DNA of 64,000 bases from CADEDV01 sp964412375 (GCA_964412375.1 CAYPOD010000008.1:45726-109725); one strand, 5' to 3'; shown: positions 1-8,101, counted from the first letter of the stretch. Program-made: numbers and translations. The notes: generated from the letters alone by a model not told the origin.

Positions 1-93
1 GAAGTACACCGCTGGGCGTATGATTATGGAAAAGATGGAAGAGAATTCATTCCGCAAACGGAACCGATCGGTGAGCATGAGAGTAAGCATTAA
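1..93 (+). CDS. cytochrome c oxidase subunit I, C-terminal end (partial)
   Basis: Frame 1 is open from the window edge and encodes 30 residues ending at TAA (91-93). The tail reads EVHRWAYDYGKDGREFIPQ followed by TEPIGEHESKH. That is the hydrophilic C-terminal extension seen in Bacteroidota heme-copper oxidase subunit I. The assignment rests on this short tail plus position: heme o synthase and subunits III and IV follow on the same strand. The catalytic part lies outside the window. Confidence 0.6.
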   Translation, partial: EVHRWAYDYGKDGREFIPQTEPIGEHESKH

Positions 94-170
94 AGGGAAA
101 AGCTAAATTGAGAAGTTTCATCATTTCTCAATTTCAAAACTTCCCGGTACATAAATAGCGAAGGCTTAAG

Positions 171-1046
171 ATGAACAGGATAAAAGATTATTTGCAGTTA
201 ATTAAGCTTTCGTTGAGTATCATGGTGGTGTTCAGCAGTGTGATTAGTTACTTGCTGGCACCGAAAATTGTGGAGTTTGACTGGGTGATGATCGGATGGC
301 TCTTTGCAGGTGGGATGCTGGTAACAGGCAGCGCCAATGCCATCAACCAGGTGGTTGAAAGACACACGGATTCACAGATGAAACGAACGTCCAAACGGCC
401 GGTGGCAGCAGGAAGAATGACTGCAGAACACGGATGGGCTTTTGCTGTGGTTTCCGGTGCGCTGGGGGTTTTTATTCTCGGCACTTATTTCAACTGGCTG
501 GCAGCAGGGTTGGCGGCGTTTAGTCTATTCCTGTATGCGTTTATCTATACGCCATTGAAGAAAGTTAATTCAATAGCAGTGTTGGTAGGCGCAGTTCCGG
601 GAGCATTGCCCTGTCTCATTGGCTGGGCGGCTGGTGATGATAAGCTGTCAACCGGTGGTTGGGTCTTGTTTGCACTGCAGTTTTTCTGGCAGTTTCCGCA
701 TTTCTGGGCAATTGCCTGGATTGCACACAAGGATTACTCAGCAGTTGGCTTCAGGCTGTTACCATCAGAAACGGGTCCGACAAAGTTCACGGCATTGCAA
801 ACCATTGCTTATTCGCTTTTGCTGATGCCGGTGACGATCATTCCGTTCTTTATTGATATGTGCAGTTATCAAACAGTGAGCGGAAAGATAGGATTGGGGT
901 TGGTCATCGCCGGAAACCTGTTTATGATCTTGCGGTGTGTGACTTTGTACAGGAAGATGGATGTGGCTTCGGCAAGAAAAGTGATGTTTGGAAGTTATAT
1001 GTACCTGCCGGTGGTTTTACTGGCTTTATTGATGAGCAAAATTTGA
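171..1046 (+). CDS. ctaB: protoheme IX farnesyltransferase (heme o synthase)
   Basis: Makes heme o from protoheme by adding a farnesyl group, the first step toward heme a for the terminal oxidase. The 291-residue protein is an integral membrane UbiA-family prenyltransferase with about eight to nine hydrophobic segments. The signature region at residues 59-78 reads NQVVERHTDSQMKRTSKRP; N59, E63 and D67 form the Mg-diphosphate NxxxExxxD motif. A second conserved stretch, QFFWQFPHFWAIAW, follows near residue 170. The length is normal for the family. It lies between the subunit I tail and the subunit III genes, and the next gene follows with almost no gap, so it is part of the oxidase operon. It is also called cyoE. 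Confidence 0.95.
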   Translation: MNRIKDYLQLIKLSLSIMVVFSSVISYLLAPKIVEFDWVMIGWLFAGGMLVTGSANAINQVVERHTDSQMKRTSKRPVAAGRMTAEHGWAFAVVSGALGVFILGTYFNWLAAGLAAFSLFLYAFIYTPLKKVNSIAVLVGAVPGALPCLIGWAAGDDKLSTGGWVLFALQFFWQFPHFWAIAWIAHKDYSAVGFRLLPSETGPTKFTALQTIAYSLLLMPVTIIPFFIDMCSYQTVSGKIGLGLVIAGNLFMILRCVTLYRKMDVASARKVMFGSYMYLPVVLLALLMSKI

Positions 1047-1064
1047 TTGACAATAAAAAGTGAG

Positions 1065-1631
1065 ATGGACATAGTGAGCACACAACAACAAAAGAAGATG
1101 CACCCCCATAAGTTTACCTTGTGGGTGGCGATTGCCAGTATGCTGATGATGTTTGCCGGGCTGACCAGTGCCTTCATCGTTAAAAGCAACCAGGCCGGTT
1201 GGCAGGATGTAGGCATACCCACTGTTTTCTGGTATTCAACAGCGGTGATGGTAATCAGCAGCCTGACCATGCAGAGTGCTTTAAGATCTTTCAGGCAGCG
1301 CAACATGCAGCAGTACCGGACCCTGGTAGCAACGACATTAGTGCTTGGGATCTTATTCATTGCACTTCAATGGCTCGGATTCCGGGATCTGTGGGAACAA
1401 AACATCCGGTTCAAAGGTGGCAACGCAGGCCAGTTTCTGTATGTGATCTTTGGCCTTCATGCCCTGCACGTCATCGGTGGTGTAGTTGCACTGCTGGTGA
1501 TGTTTGGCAAAGCGTTCTTTGGAAAAATAAAACTGTACAGCGCTGTGCCGGTGGAAGTAGCGGCCACTTATTGGCATTTTGTGGATTTGCTCTGGCTGTA
1601 CCTGCTTGTATTTTTCTTAGTGATCGGATAA
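1065..1631 (+). CDS. heme-copper oxidase subunit III (first copy)
   Basis: Non-catalytic core subunit of the cytochrome c oxidase, in the inner membrane. The 188 residues hold about five hydrophobic helices. The family signature is visible as HALHVIGGVVALLVM and, near the C-terminus, YWHFVDLLWLYLLVFF. I chose ATG 1065; the frame stays open up to a TTG at 1047 directly after the ctaB stop, which would add six residues. It is followed by a second subunit III-like gene, an arrangement common in Bacteroidota oxidase clusters, so the two are probably different subunits of one complex and not redundant copies. Confidence 0.9.
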   Translation: MDIVSTQQQKKMHPHKFTLWVAIASMLMMFAGLTSAFIVKSNQAGWQDVGIPTVFWYSTAVMVISSLTMQSALRSFRQRNMQQYRTLVATTLVLGILFIALQWLGFRDLWEQNIRFKGGNAGQFLYVIFGLHALHVIGGVVALLVMFGKAFFGKIKLYSAVPVEVAATYWHFVDLLWLYLLVFFLVIG

Positions 1632-1675
1632 ATAAAGCGAATAATAAACGAGTTCAATAAAACCTGACAACTAAC

Positions 1676-2548
1676 ATGGCGACAACAGCAACAGCGCATC
1701 AGACAAAATGGTGGAGTGGCGGAAAAAGCCCCTTCAACATGGAGTATGGCAAACTGATGATGTGGTATTTTTTGATGAGTGATGCATTCACGTTTGGTGC
1801 TTTTCTGATTTCCTACGGATCTATCCGTTTCAGCCAGAATTTCTGGCCCGATCCCAACGTGGTCTTCAATGCCTTTCCCGGTGCGGGACATGCGAACCTG
1901 CCGCTGGCTTTTGTGAGTGTGATGACCTTCATCCTCATCATCAGTTCGGTGACCATGGTGCTGGCGGTTCATGCCGGGCACAACGGTGATAAGAAAGGTG
2001 TGATCAAATGGTTGTTTTGGACCATCATAGGTGGTTTAGCGTTCCTGGGTTGCCAGGCATGGGAGTGGCATCACCTGATCACCGGCGAACATGCAGTGCT
2101 GGCTAATGGTCAGATTGAAATGATTGGCCAGACAATGGGCGGAAATCCCTGGGGAGAGCTGGTACCTGCTGCTACCGTAACAGATGCTTTAAAGACTACG
2201 CCGGTAGAAACACTGGTCAAACTGGTACATTATAATGATCATTCACAAACAGTTGAGCAACTGTCAGCCCTTTCCAGCGAAGAGCTGATAGCAAAGGTTA
2301 ACATAGATGCATTGCATGTACGGGAAAAAGGACCGGTGGCATTTGGAGGTTATTTCTATGGTATTACCGGTTTCCATGGTTTCCACGTTTTATCCGGCGT
2401 CGGCATCAATATCGTTATGCTGATTATGGCACAAAAAGATGTGTTTGCCAAAAGAGGACATTACCTGATGATTGAGAAAGCGGGACTGTACTGGCACTTT
2501 GTGGACCTGGTTTGGGTGTTTGTATTCCTGTGTTTCTACCTGATTTAA
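1676..2548 (+). CDS. heme-copper oxidase subunit III (second copy, with internal insertion)
   Basis: A second subunit III-family protein of 290 residues, about 100 longer than its upstream neighbour. The family core is clear: a helix with YFLMSDAFTFGAFLISYGS, a later HGFHVLSGVGINIVMLIM, and the terminal YWHFVDLVWVFVFLCFYLI. Between the middle helices there is a hydrophilic stretch (about residues 140-220), rich in charged and polar residues, which would form a large extramembrane domain. The function of this insert is unknown. It lies 44 bases after the first copy on the same strand. Confidence 0.88.
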   Translation: MATTATAHQTKWWSGGKSPFNMEYGKLMMWYFLMSDAFTFGAFLISYGSIRFSQNFWPDPNVVFNAFPGAGHANLPLAFVSVMTFILIISSVTMVLAVHAGHNGDKKGVIKWLFWTIIGGLAFLGCQAWEWHHLITGEHAVLANGQIEMIGQTMGGNPWGELVPAATVTDALKTTPVETLVKLVHYNDHSQTVEQLSALSSEELIAKVNIDALHVREKGPVAFGGYFYGITGFHGFHVLSGVGINIVMLIMAQKDVFAKRGHYLMIEKAGLYWHFVDLVWVFVFLCFYLI

Positions 2549-2609
2549 TATGAACAACCATTGCAGAGCACTGGTATTTGATATTTGTTATTTGTAATTT
2601 TTTATAGTT

Positions 2610-3062
2610 ATGCAACATCCGGCATTTGAAGAAGTAACTGTTCATCACGATCACGGTGACAGCGCCAGTTTTAAGAAAAGGGTTATTAAAACAACGATCA
2701 TCCTTTCTGTTGTGACAGTGATAGAGCTTGGTTTAGGTCTGTTGCTCTATGCCACAGAATTCAGCTCTGCCATGACTCTGGCCATAAAAGGAGTCATTGT
2801 GATCCTTTCTTTGGCCAAGGCATTTTATATCGTTTCAATTTTCATGCACCTTGGTGATGAAATACGCAACATGATCATGACCATTGTGGTGCCGCTGCTG
2901 CTCTTCATTTGGTTTATTGCAGCATTCATCGCAGACGGAAATTCTTATAAAAATCTCCGCAACCGCTATGACAAGCACTTTAAAGAGACCACGATGCCGG
3001 TGAAGGACAGAAAGGCAGCAGCAGAAGAAACCCCGGCAGAAACACCCGGCGGCAAACAATAA
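2610..3062 (+). CDS. cytochrome c oxidase subunit IV family protein
   Basis: A 150-residue protein with three hydrophobic helices, at about residues 25-48, 52-78 and 86-108. The middle helix ends in a conserved-looking KAFYIVSIFMHLGDE. This fits the small prokaryotic subunit IV family, which stabilises the oxidase core. It has a histidine-rich N-terminus (HHDHGD) and a charged, alanine/proline-rich C-terminal tail. It is the last structural subunit before a hairpin terminator at about 3083-3127. Confidence 0.85.
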   Translation: MQHPAFEEVTVHHDHGDSASFKKRVIKTTIILSVVTVIELGLGLLLYATEFSSAMTLAIKGVIVILSLAKAFYIVSIFMHLGDEIRNMIMTIVVPLLLFIWFIAAFIADGNSYKNLRNRYDKHFKETTMPVKDRKAAAEETPAETPGGKQ

Positions 3063-3082
3063 GGATAAAAAATTTTTTTCAG

Positions 3083-3127
3083 CCATCGCCTGACTGACCC
3101 GAACCCGGCAGCCGGACGATGGTTTTT
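3083..3127 (+). terminator. probable intrinsic terminator after the oxidase subunit genes
   Basis: CCATCG at 3083-3088 pairs with CGATGG at 3117-3122, followed at once by TTTTT. The loop is long and can form a further CTG/CAG pairing. It lies between the subunit IV stop and the SCO gene, so the SCO and DUF420 genes may be transcribed separately or by read-through. Confidence 0.55.
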
Positions 3128-3144
3128 CATTTAACAGGGAAAAG

Positions 3145-3972
3145 TTGAATAAAAAAGCTTTATATGCGGTGATGCTGGCAGCGTTGCTGCCATTGATCAG
3201 TTATTTTGTTGTGAAACGTTACAGCGAAACAGCCGTACAAATGCCCCGTCATTATTTTTACGATACAGTCAATGTATCTGTAAAAAATGGTAAAGAGCTG
3301 ACAGATACTATATGGCACACTCTTGCTGACTTTTCATTAGTGAACCAGTTGGGAGATTCTGTATCCTGGAAGGACCTGAAGGGAAAAATTGTAATTGCGG
3401 ATTTCTTTTTCACCCACTGCCCCACCATCTGCCCGCTGATGACCCGCAATATGAAACGGCTGCAGGAGTCTATTCATAATGGCCAGCGGGTAGGCGATCG
3501 TACCAATAAGAAAATACATTTTCTTTCCTTCAGTATAGACCCGGAGAGGGATTCGGTGGAAAGACTGAAATACTGGGCCGACCGTTTCCAGGTCAACCCG
3601 GAACAGTGGTGGCTGCTGAGTGGCGATAAGAAAACGATCTATGATTTTGCAATAAACGAAGTGAAACTCGGAACGATTGACGGAAAAGGGATTGATACCA
3701 GCTTTATACATAGTGAAAAATTTGTGCTGATAGACAGCAACCGCCATGTGCGGGGGTATTATAACGGGCTTGACTCAGTTTCACTGGCCCGCCTGTCCGG
3801 TGATATTGTGTTGCTGACGATGGAGAAAGACCCAAAGAAAAAAAGTTTCCTGGCTGGTAAACTGCAACTGCTGGCGGTTGTTGTGTTGGTCGCAATCATT
3901 GCCGTAGGATTGTTTTTATTCATATTTCAAAAAAAGCGAAAAGATGCTTCAACCGGTTTGGAAAAAGAATGA
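3145..3972 (+). CDS. SCO1/SenC/PrrC-family copper chaperone
   Basis: Membrane-anchored thioredoxin-fold protein that delivers copper to, or reduces, the CuA site of cytochrome c oxidase. The copper ligands are visible: C92 and C96 in THCPTICPLM, and H189 in FIHSEKF. An N-terminal anchor spans residues 7-23. There is also a second hydrophobic segment at about 239-261 followed by KKRKD, so the protein seems anchored at both ends. The likely start is TTG 3145, giving MNKKALYAV; the first in-frame ATG is at 3172 and would cut into the anchor. The 3' end overlaps the DUF420 gene by 29 bases. Confidence 0.9.
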   Translation: MNKKALYAVMLAALLPLISYFVVKRYSETAVQMPRHYFYDTVNVSVKNGKELTDTIWHTLADFSLVNQLGDSVSWKDLKGKIVIADFFFTHCPTICPLMTRNMKRLQESIHNGQRVGDRTNKKIHFLSFSIDPERDSVERLKYWADRFQVNPEQWWLLSGDKKTIYDFAINEVKLGTIDGKGIDTSFIHSEKFVLIDSNRHVRGYYNGLDSVSLARLSGDIVLLTMEKDPKKKSFLAGKLQLLAVVVLVAIIAVGLFLFIFQKKRKDASTGLEKE

Positions 3973-4486
3973 TAAGAAAGCAAAGTGGCTGATCGGTATT
4001 TTTTCTCTCGTCGTGTTTGTTGCCGTCACGGCGCTGAGCCGGGTGAAACTGGAAGTGGACCTGGGGTTTGATACCCGCCTGTTTGCAAAAGCAAATGCCA
4101 TTATCAATTCCGTGGTGGCGCTGTTGCTGGTAGCAGCGCTTATTGCAGTAAAAAGCAGGAAATACGAAACACATAAAAAAATGATGCTGACCGCGATGGT
4201 ACTTTCGGTTCTTTTTCTTCTTAGTTATATATGCCACCATCTTTTTACACACGAAACAAAGTTTGGTGGCGAAGGCACAGTAAGAACGATTTATTATATC
4301 ATCCTGTTTACCCATATTCCACTGGCAGGTCTGATACTTCCCTTTATTTTGTTCACGGCATACAGAGCGATGACAGGTGACTGGGCCAGGCATAAAAAAC
4401 TGGCAAGGATCACCTGGCCGGTGTGGTTCTATGTGGCGGTGACGGGTGTGATTGTTTACCTGATGATCAGTCCGTACTATACTTAG
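3944..4486 (+). CDS. DUF420 membrane protein (oxidase assembly, CtaM-like)
   Basis: A 180-residue polytopic protein with about five hydrophobic segments. The C-terminal half carries the family features: HHLFTHETKFGGEG, a helix starting THIPLAGLILPFILF, and RITWPVWFYVAVTGVIVYL before the final PYYT. DUF420 proteins include CtaM of Gram-positive bacteria, needed for maturation of aa3-type oxidase. Overlap with the SCO gene and the oxidase context support a role in oxidase assembly, which is inference here. The stop overlaps the convergent next gene by four bases. Confidence 0.85.
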   Translation: MLQPVWKKNDKKAKWLIGIFSLVVFVAVTALSRVKLEVDLGFDTRLFAKANAIINSVVALLLVAALIAVKSRKYETHKKMMLTAMVLSVLFLLSYICHHLFTHETKFGGEGTVRTIYYIILFTHIPLAGLILPFILFTAYRAMTGDWARHKKLARITWPVWFYVAVTGVIVYLMISPYYT

Positions 4487-4872
4487 AGGCTAAACTCTTT
4501 CACAGGATCCCAGAATACATCTTTGAAATTCTGCACCTGGTCATTTTTTACTTTCACCCCTTCTTTCTTCAAAAGTTTTTCCATCAAACCGGGTGGAGAA
4601 AAATGATGTTTGCCGGTCAGCATTCCATTGCGGTTCACCACCCGGTGTGCCGGCACTTTGGGTTTCACACGGTGACATCCATTCATTGCCCAACCCACCA
4701 TTCTTGCTGATAATTTTGTGCCGAGACAGGCCGCAATAGCCCCATAAGAAGTTACCCTTCCCTTAGGGACTTGGCGGGCCACTTCATAGACCAGCTCAAA
4801 AAAACTTTCTTCCCTTTTGCCTGACGGCGTTACCGACCTGATTTTTTCTTTTGTTTTTTTCCGGGAGGGCAT
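4483..4872 (-). CDS. MGMT-family alkyltransferase-like protein lacking the active cysteine
   Basis: A 129-residue protein of the O6-alkylguanine-DNA alkyltransferase DNA-binding domain family. Conserved pieces are VPKGRVTSYGAIA near residue 36, the arginine finger segment SARMVGWAMNGC, and VPAHRVVNRNG. In true MGMT the last motif is PCHRV with the alkyl-accepting cysteine; here residue 75 is alanine. Such alkyltransferase-like proteins recognise O6-alkylguanine lesions and hand them to nucleotide excision repair instead of repairing them directly. It is followed on the same strand by the cysteine-rich gene and trmB upstream of it. Confidence 0.85.
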   Translation of the reverse strand: MPSRKKTKEKIRSVTPSGKREESFFELVYEVARQVPKGRVTSYGAIAACLGTKLSARMVGWAMNGCHRVKPKVPAHRVVNRNGMLTGKHHFSPPGLMEKLLKKEGVKVKNDQVQNFKDVFWDPVKEFSL

Positions 4873-4887
4873 GGAATGAAGATAGAA

Positions 4888-5076
4888 TTATTCCGTTGAA
4901 TTCTCTTGCTGCTTTAGCTCACTCTTTTTCGGTTCGGGCACATTCTCATAATCGTATGGACAGTGTTTGCAACCATTGCCGCAGCAAAATCCTTTGTCTA
5001 AATGATACTTCTCCGTAAGCACCACATAGCCATCTTCATTGATGTAATAGTCTATCCCTTCAGTCAGTTCTTTCAT
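4888..5076 (-). CDS. small cysteine-rich protein, DUF5522-like
   Basis: A 62-residue protein with a compact cysteine cluster, GFCCGNGCKHCPYDYEN, which could bind a metal or an Fe-S cluster. The N-terminal part reads EGIDYYINEDGYVVLTEKYHL. Similar short proteins with this cluster occur in Bacteroidota and some proteobacteria and have no assigned function. Its start overlaps the end of trmB by 17 bases and its stop is 15 bases from the alkyltransferase-like gene, so the three are probably cotranscribed. Confidence 0.75.
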   Translation of the reverse strand: MKELTEGIDYYINEDGYVVLTEKYHLDKGFCCGNGCKHCPYDYENVPEPKKSELKQQENSTE

Positions 5077-5770
5077 TTTCTTTCAGCCATTGTTTCAGTT
5101 CATCATCTTTTTCCTTACCGGGTAGTTCAACCGGCAGTGAAAAGCACAGGTAATGCACCCGTTTGCTGCCGGCTATGTCCAGCGATTCGTAATGTGTTTT
5201 TATCTCCAGTTCTTTTGGTATCTGAGCTACACGATACAGGTCATCAAAATCTTTATGCAAAACACAACCATAAAAAGCGATCACCTGTTTGGTAAACCGG
5301 TACAAGTCCGGGCTGTCTGTTTTTAAATGAATAAAACCACCGGGAGTAAGAAATTGTTGATACAGCCGTAGAAATTTCGGATGCGTCAACCGTTTTTTTG
5401 CTTTTGACATACGCAACTGGGGGTCAGGAAAAGTGATCCATATCTCACTTACTTCAGCAGGATTGAAATATGTAGCTATAAGATCAATTTGTGAGCGGAG
5501 AAAGGCCACATTAGAGAGGTCTTCACTCAATGCTTTTTTGGCTCCCACCCAAATGCGGTTGCCTTTCAGGTCTACACCAACAAAGTTTCGCAACGGGTAT
5601 AAACGGCCAAGCCCAACAGCATATTCACCTTTTCCGCAGGCCAATTCCAACGTTACAGGATTTTCATTTTTAAAGAAACGGTTCCATTTACCCTGCATAT
5701 CCCTGGGAAACTGCAACACATTCGGAAAGGTTTCCAACTCAGCAAACCGGATCAATTTTTTTTGGCCCAT
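5060..5770 (-). CDS. trmB: tRNA (guanine-N7-)-methyltransferase
   Basis: Methylates N7 of guanine 46 in the variable loop of tRNA using S-adenosylmethionine. The SAM-binding motif is LELACGKGEYAVGLGR and the family signature is WITFPDPQLRMSKAKKRLT. The start was set to ATG 5770 (MGQKKLIRFAEL), not the upstream ATG at 5794: family members begin at this point, and a -7-like box CAAAGATA (TATCTTTG on the coding strand) lies 6 bases in front, which would place transcription start almost at the ATG. The product is 236 residues. Confidence 0.92.
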   Translation of the reverse strand: MGQKKLIRFAELETFPNVLQFPRDMQGKWNRFFKNENPVTLELACGKGEYAVGLGRLYPLRNFVGVDLKGNRIWVGAKKALSEDLSNVAFLRSQIDLIATYFNPAEVSEIWITFPDPQLRMSKAKKRLTHPKFLRLYQQFLTPGGFIHLKTDSPDLYRFTKQVIAFYGCVLHKDFDDLYRVAQIPKELEIKTHYESLDIAGSKRVHYLCFSLPVELPGKEKDDELKQWLKENERTD

Positions 5771-5775
5771 ACCGG

Positions 5776-5783
5776 CAAAGATA
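5776..5783 (-). promoter_or_regulatory. -7 promoter element of trmB
   Basis: TATCTTTG on the coding strand matches the Bacteroidota -7 consensus TAnnTTTG exactly. It lies 6 bases from the chosen ATG, implying a leaderless or nearly leaderless transcript. No clear -33 TTTG was found at the usual distance. Confidence 0.4.
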
Positions 5784-5846
5784 CTTGCAATCAAGGTTTT
5801 TGGATGTTCTTCAGATTCTACAATAATTTATCTCAATGGTATTTTC

Positions 5847-5938
5847 AACACAGAGTTCTTGAGAAAAAGAGGCACACTGAGAGGTGGCTTTCATGGTGAA
5901 CTCCTCAGTGTAACTCAAAAACTCGGTATCTCCGTGTT
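5847..5938. repeat. intergenic nested imperfect inverted repeat
   Basis: AACACAGAG at 5847-5855 is mirrored by CTCCGTGTT at 5930-5938, and inside these ACACTGAG is mirrored by CTCAGTGT. The block fills most of the gap between trmB and the DUF3078 gene. The sequence style (CACAGAG/CTCTGTG units) resembles dispersed intergenic repeats of environmental Bacteroidota; I cannot test copy number from one window. Confidence 0.45.
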
Positions 5939-5985
5939 TAGATCCCGGGCTTTTAGGATAACTTCTACTGTATAGAAAAACCGGA

Positions 5986-6924
5986 TCAGATCTTCACCTG
6001 CAGTCCCACGCCAAATATAGATTTCAACTGTAGTGCAGGGGCATCTTTTTCAGGACCAAACAACCTGACATCGTCATCATAGATCATATCCACACTCCAG
6101 GTAAAAGCCAGGACTTTGGCCACTTTGGTCGTAAACATATTGGTCATATACAGGTCCACATTCTGCGGTTCCCGTTTATAATTGGAGAAAAGATCAAGCC
6201 TGCCTTTGTAGGAAATGTATTTGTTGAAAGGTTTTTGAAAATTTATTGTCGCAAAGGCACCCAGTTCATTCATACTTCGGGTGCCGGGATCAACACCATA
6301 TTCTCCTTTTGCAGAAAGGGTGTCGTCAGTAACGATCACCCAGCGGGAAGTGACAGGTGAAGCAAATATGGATAATTCCTTAACCGGTTTATAATCCATT
6401 CCCAAACTTACCAGCACATAGCCCGGCGACATAAAATCAGAAGAGAATCTTCTCACCGTGTCTTTGTAAGTATATCCTTTCAGGAGCTGTGAACGTACAT
6501 TGAAGGCGCCACCCATGCTGAATTTATTGCTGATGGCATGACCGTATTTTGAAAGCAGGTCAAAACGGTCATCGTTTTTGCGGCTGCCCAGGCTCGTAGT
6601 TTTTACATAACCAAAGTTAATATCCAGTGTATTGTCCCAGTTATGTTTGTCTTTTTTATAAAAGCCATACAGGTTCAGCGCAGTGGAAATGGTCAGTGAA
6701 AAGTCATCACCACCCGCCGCCCAGTTACTCAGACTTCCCTGGCCTATATTGATGCTATAAACAGCTCCTTTTTTCCAGGCTTTTTTCACCGTGTCCGGAA
6801 TATCCTTTTTTACAGACCGCAATGATTCGGACTGCAGTTTCCTGATGGTGGCATCCTGTGCGGAAATGCTAATGGATGAAAACAACAATAAGAAGATTGC
6901 TACAAAACAAATCCAGCCTTTCAT
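5986..6924 (-). CDS. DUF3078 protein, putative outer-membrane beta-barrel (copy 2)
   Basis: A 312-residue exported protein with signal peptide MKGWICFVAIFLLLFSSIS ending near SAQ. The body is rich in alternating aromatic and polar strands typical of outer-membrane barrels. Family blocks include WKKGAVYSINIGQGSLSNWA, AAGGDDFSLTIS, SRKNDDRFDLLSKYG and the terminal FGVGLQVKI. The start was moved to the ATG at 6924 so the signal peptide is N-terminal. It is a clear paralogue of the gene directly upstream (7175-8101), with the same blocks in the same order. DUF3078 has no assigned function. Confidence 0.85.
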   Translation of the reverse strand: MKGWICFVAIFLLLFSSISISAQDATIRKLQSESLRSVKKDIPDTVKKAWKKGAVYSINIGQGSLSNWAAGGDDFSLTISTALNLYGFYKKDKHNWDNTLDINFGYVKTTSLGSRKNDDRFDLLSKYGHAISNKFSMGGAFNVRSQLLKGYTYKDTVRRFSSDFMSPGYVLVSLGMDYKPVKELSIFASPVTSRWVIVTDDTLSAKGEYGVDPGTRSMNELGAFATINFQKPFNKYISYKGRLDLFSNYKREPQNVDLYMTNMFTTKVAKVLAFTWSVDMIYDDDVRLFGPEKDAPALQLKSIFGVGLQVKI

Positions 6925-7018
6925 GTCGAACGGTTCGTTTATACCAGGTAATAATTTTTGCTGCTTCCCGGTTTGCAACCGGTTTTATCTTCACAATCCC
7001 TGCAATGATGAATACATG

Positions 7019-7026
7019 CAAAGATA
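7019..7026 (-). promoter_or_regulatory. possible -7 element for the 5986-6924 gene
   Basis: TATCTTTG on the coding strand, an exact TAnnTTTG match, about 95 bases before the ATG at 6924. It suggests that this copy has its own promoter in the 250-base gap between the two paralogues. No -33 match at standard spacing was found. Confidence 0.3.
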
Positions 7027-7174
7027 AAGTTGCAAACAGCAAAAGAACATTATTATTATTCAGTGGATGTTAAAAATGCTCTAACACTGTTTAATGCTAA
7101 AGACTGTTAGTAACAGAAAGCACATTTACCTGCTTTTGCAACTATCCGCAAACGTTTGATATGATTTTTTTTGA

Positions 7175-8101
7175 TCAGAACTTCACCAATAGCCCGATAC
7201 CTACCAATGATTTCACCTGCAAACCCGGGGAGGTTTGATTGGGCCCAAAAAGTTTTACATCATCATCATAAATAAGATCGAGACCCCAGGTGGCTGACAA
7301 AATCTTTGAAAGTTTTACATTCAGCACATTTGACATGAAGAGGTCAATGTTCTGCGGGTTTCTCCTGTAATTTGAAAAAAGGTCAAGTCTTCCTTTGTAA
7401 GTTACATTCTTGCTGATCTCTTTCAGGTAATTGACAGTAGCAAAAGCGCCAACTTCAAAATTGCTTTTTTCACCGGGACTTACGCCATAGAGTCCTTTGT
7501 TAGAAAGCGCTGTGTCCCTAACGATCACCCATCGGGCTGTGGCGGGTGAAAAGAAAATGGACAATTCTTTATTGGGTTTATAATCCAGCCCGGCGCTGAG
7601 TAAAAGATAAGCCGGGGCAAGAAAAGTGGATGAAAATGTCTTTACATTATCAGGAAAAGTGAACCCGTCAAAAAATTGCGAACGGAAATTAAAAAGGCCA
7701 GCCAGGTTGAGTTTTTCATTCAATGCGTAACCATATTTTGATAAAAGATCAAACCGGTCATCGTTTTTCCGGCTTCCGAGACTGGTGGTATTTACATAGC
7801 CCAGGTTAAAATCGAACGTATTATCCCAGCTATGTTTATCTTTTTTGTAAAAGGCATAAAGGTTAAGAAGGGAGTTTACCGCCAATGAAAAATTATCACC
7901 ACCGGCAGCCCAGTTGCTCAGCGAAGCCTGCGATATATTGAGGCTGTAAAGACCGCCGGCTTTCCATATTTTAGCGATCGTATCCGCCGGGTCTTTTTTA
8001 ATGTTTCGTTCAGATTCAGTGCGAAGATTTTTTACAGTTCCATCCTGTGCATCCGCCAGGAGAACGGCCAGCAGGCAGGTCAGCAGCAACCCTTGTTTCA
8101 T
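7175..8101 (-). CDS. DUF3078 protein, putative outer-membrane beta-barrel (copy 1)
   Basis: A 308-residue paralogue of the neighbouring gene. Signal peptide MKQGLLLTCLLAVLLADAQ. Shared blocks are WKAGGLYSLNISQASLSNWA, AAGGDNFSLAVNSLLNLYAF, SRKNDDRFDLLSKYG, RWVIVRDTALSNKG and the terminal VGIGLLVKF. The pair arose by tandem duplication and has diverged mainly in exposed loops. It follows the lipoprotein gene 8137-9288 by only 35 bases, so the two may share a transcript. Confidence 0.85.
   Translation of the reverse strand: MKQGLLLTCLLAVLLADAQDGTVKNLRTESERNIKKDPADTIAKIWKAGGLYSLNISQASLSNWAAGGDNFSLAVNSLLNLYAFYKKDKHSWDNTFDFNLGYVNTTSLGSRKNDDRFDLLSKYGYALNEKLNLAGLFNFRSQFFDGFTFPDNVKTFSSTFLAPAYLLLSAGLDYKPNKELSIFFSPATARWVIVRDTALSNKGLYGVSPGEKSNFEVGAFATVNYLKEISKNVTYKGRLDLFSNYRRNPQNIDLFMSNVLNVKLSKILSATWGLDLIYDDDVKLFGPNQTSPGLQVKSLVGIGLLVKF

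Noticed and set aside
4483..4872. Annotation as active methylated-DNA-protein cysteine methyltransferase (ogt)
   Set aside because: The acceptor cysteine is replaced by Ala (VPAHRV), so direct repair activity is not expected.
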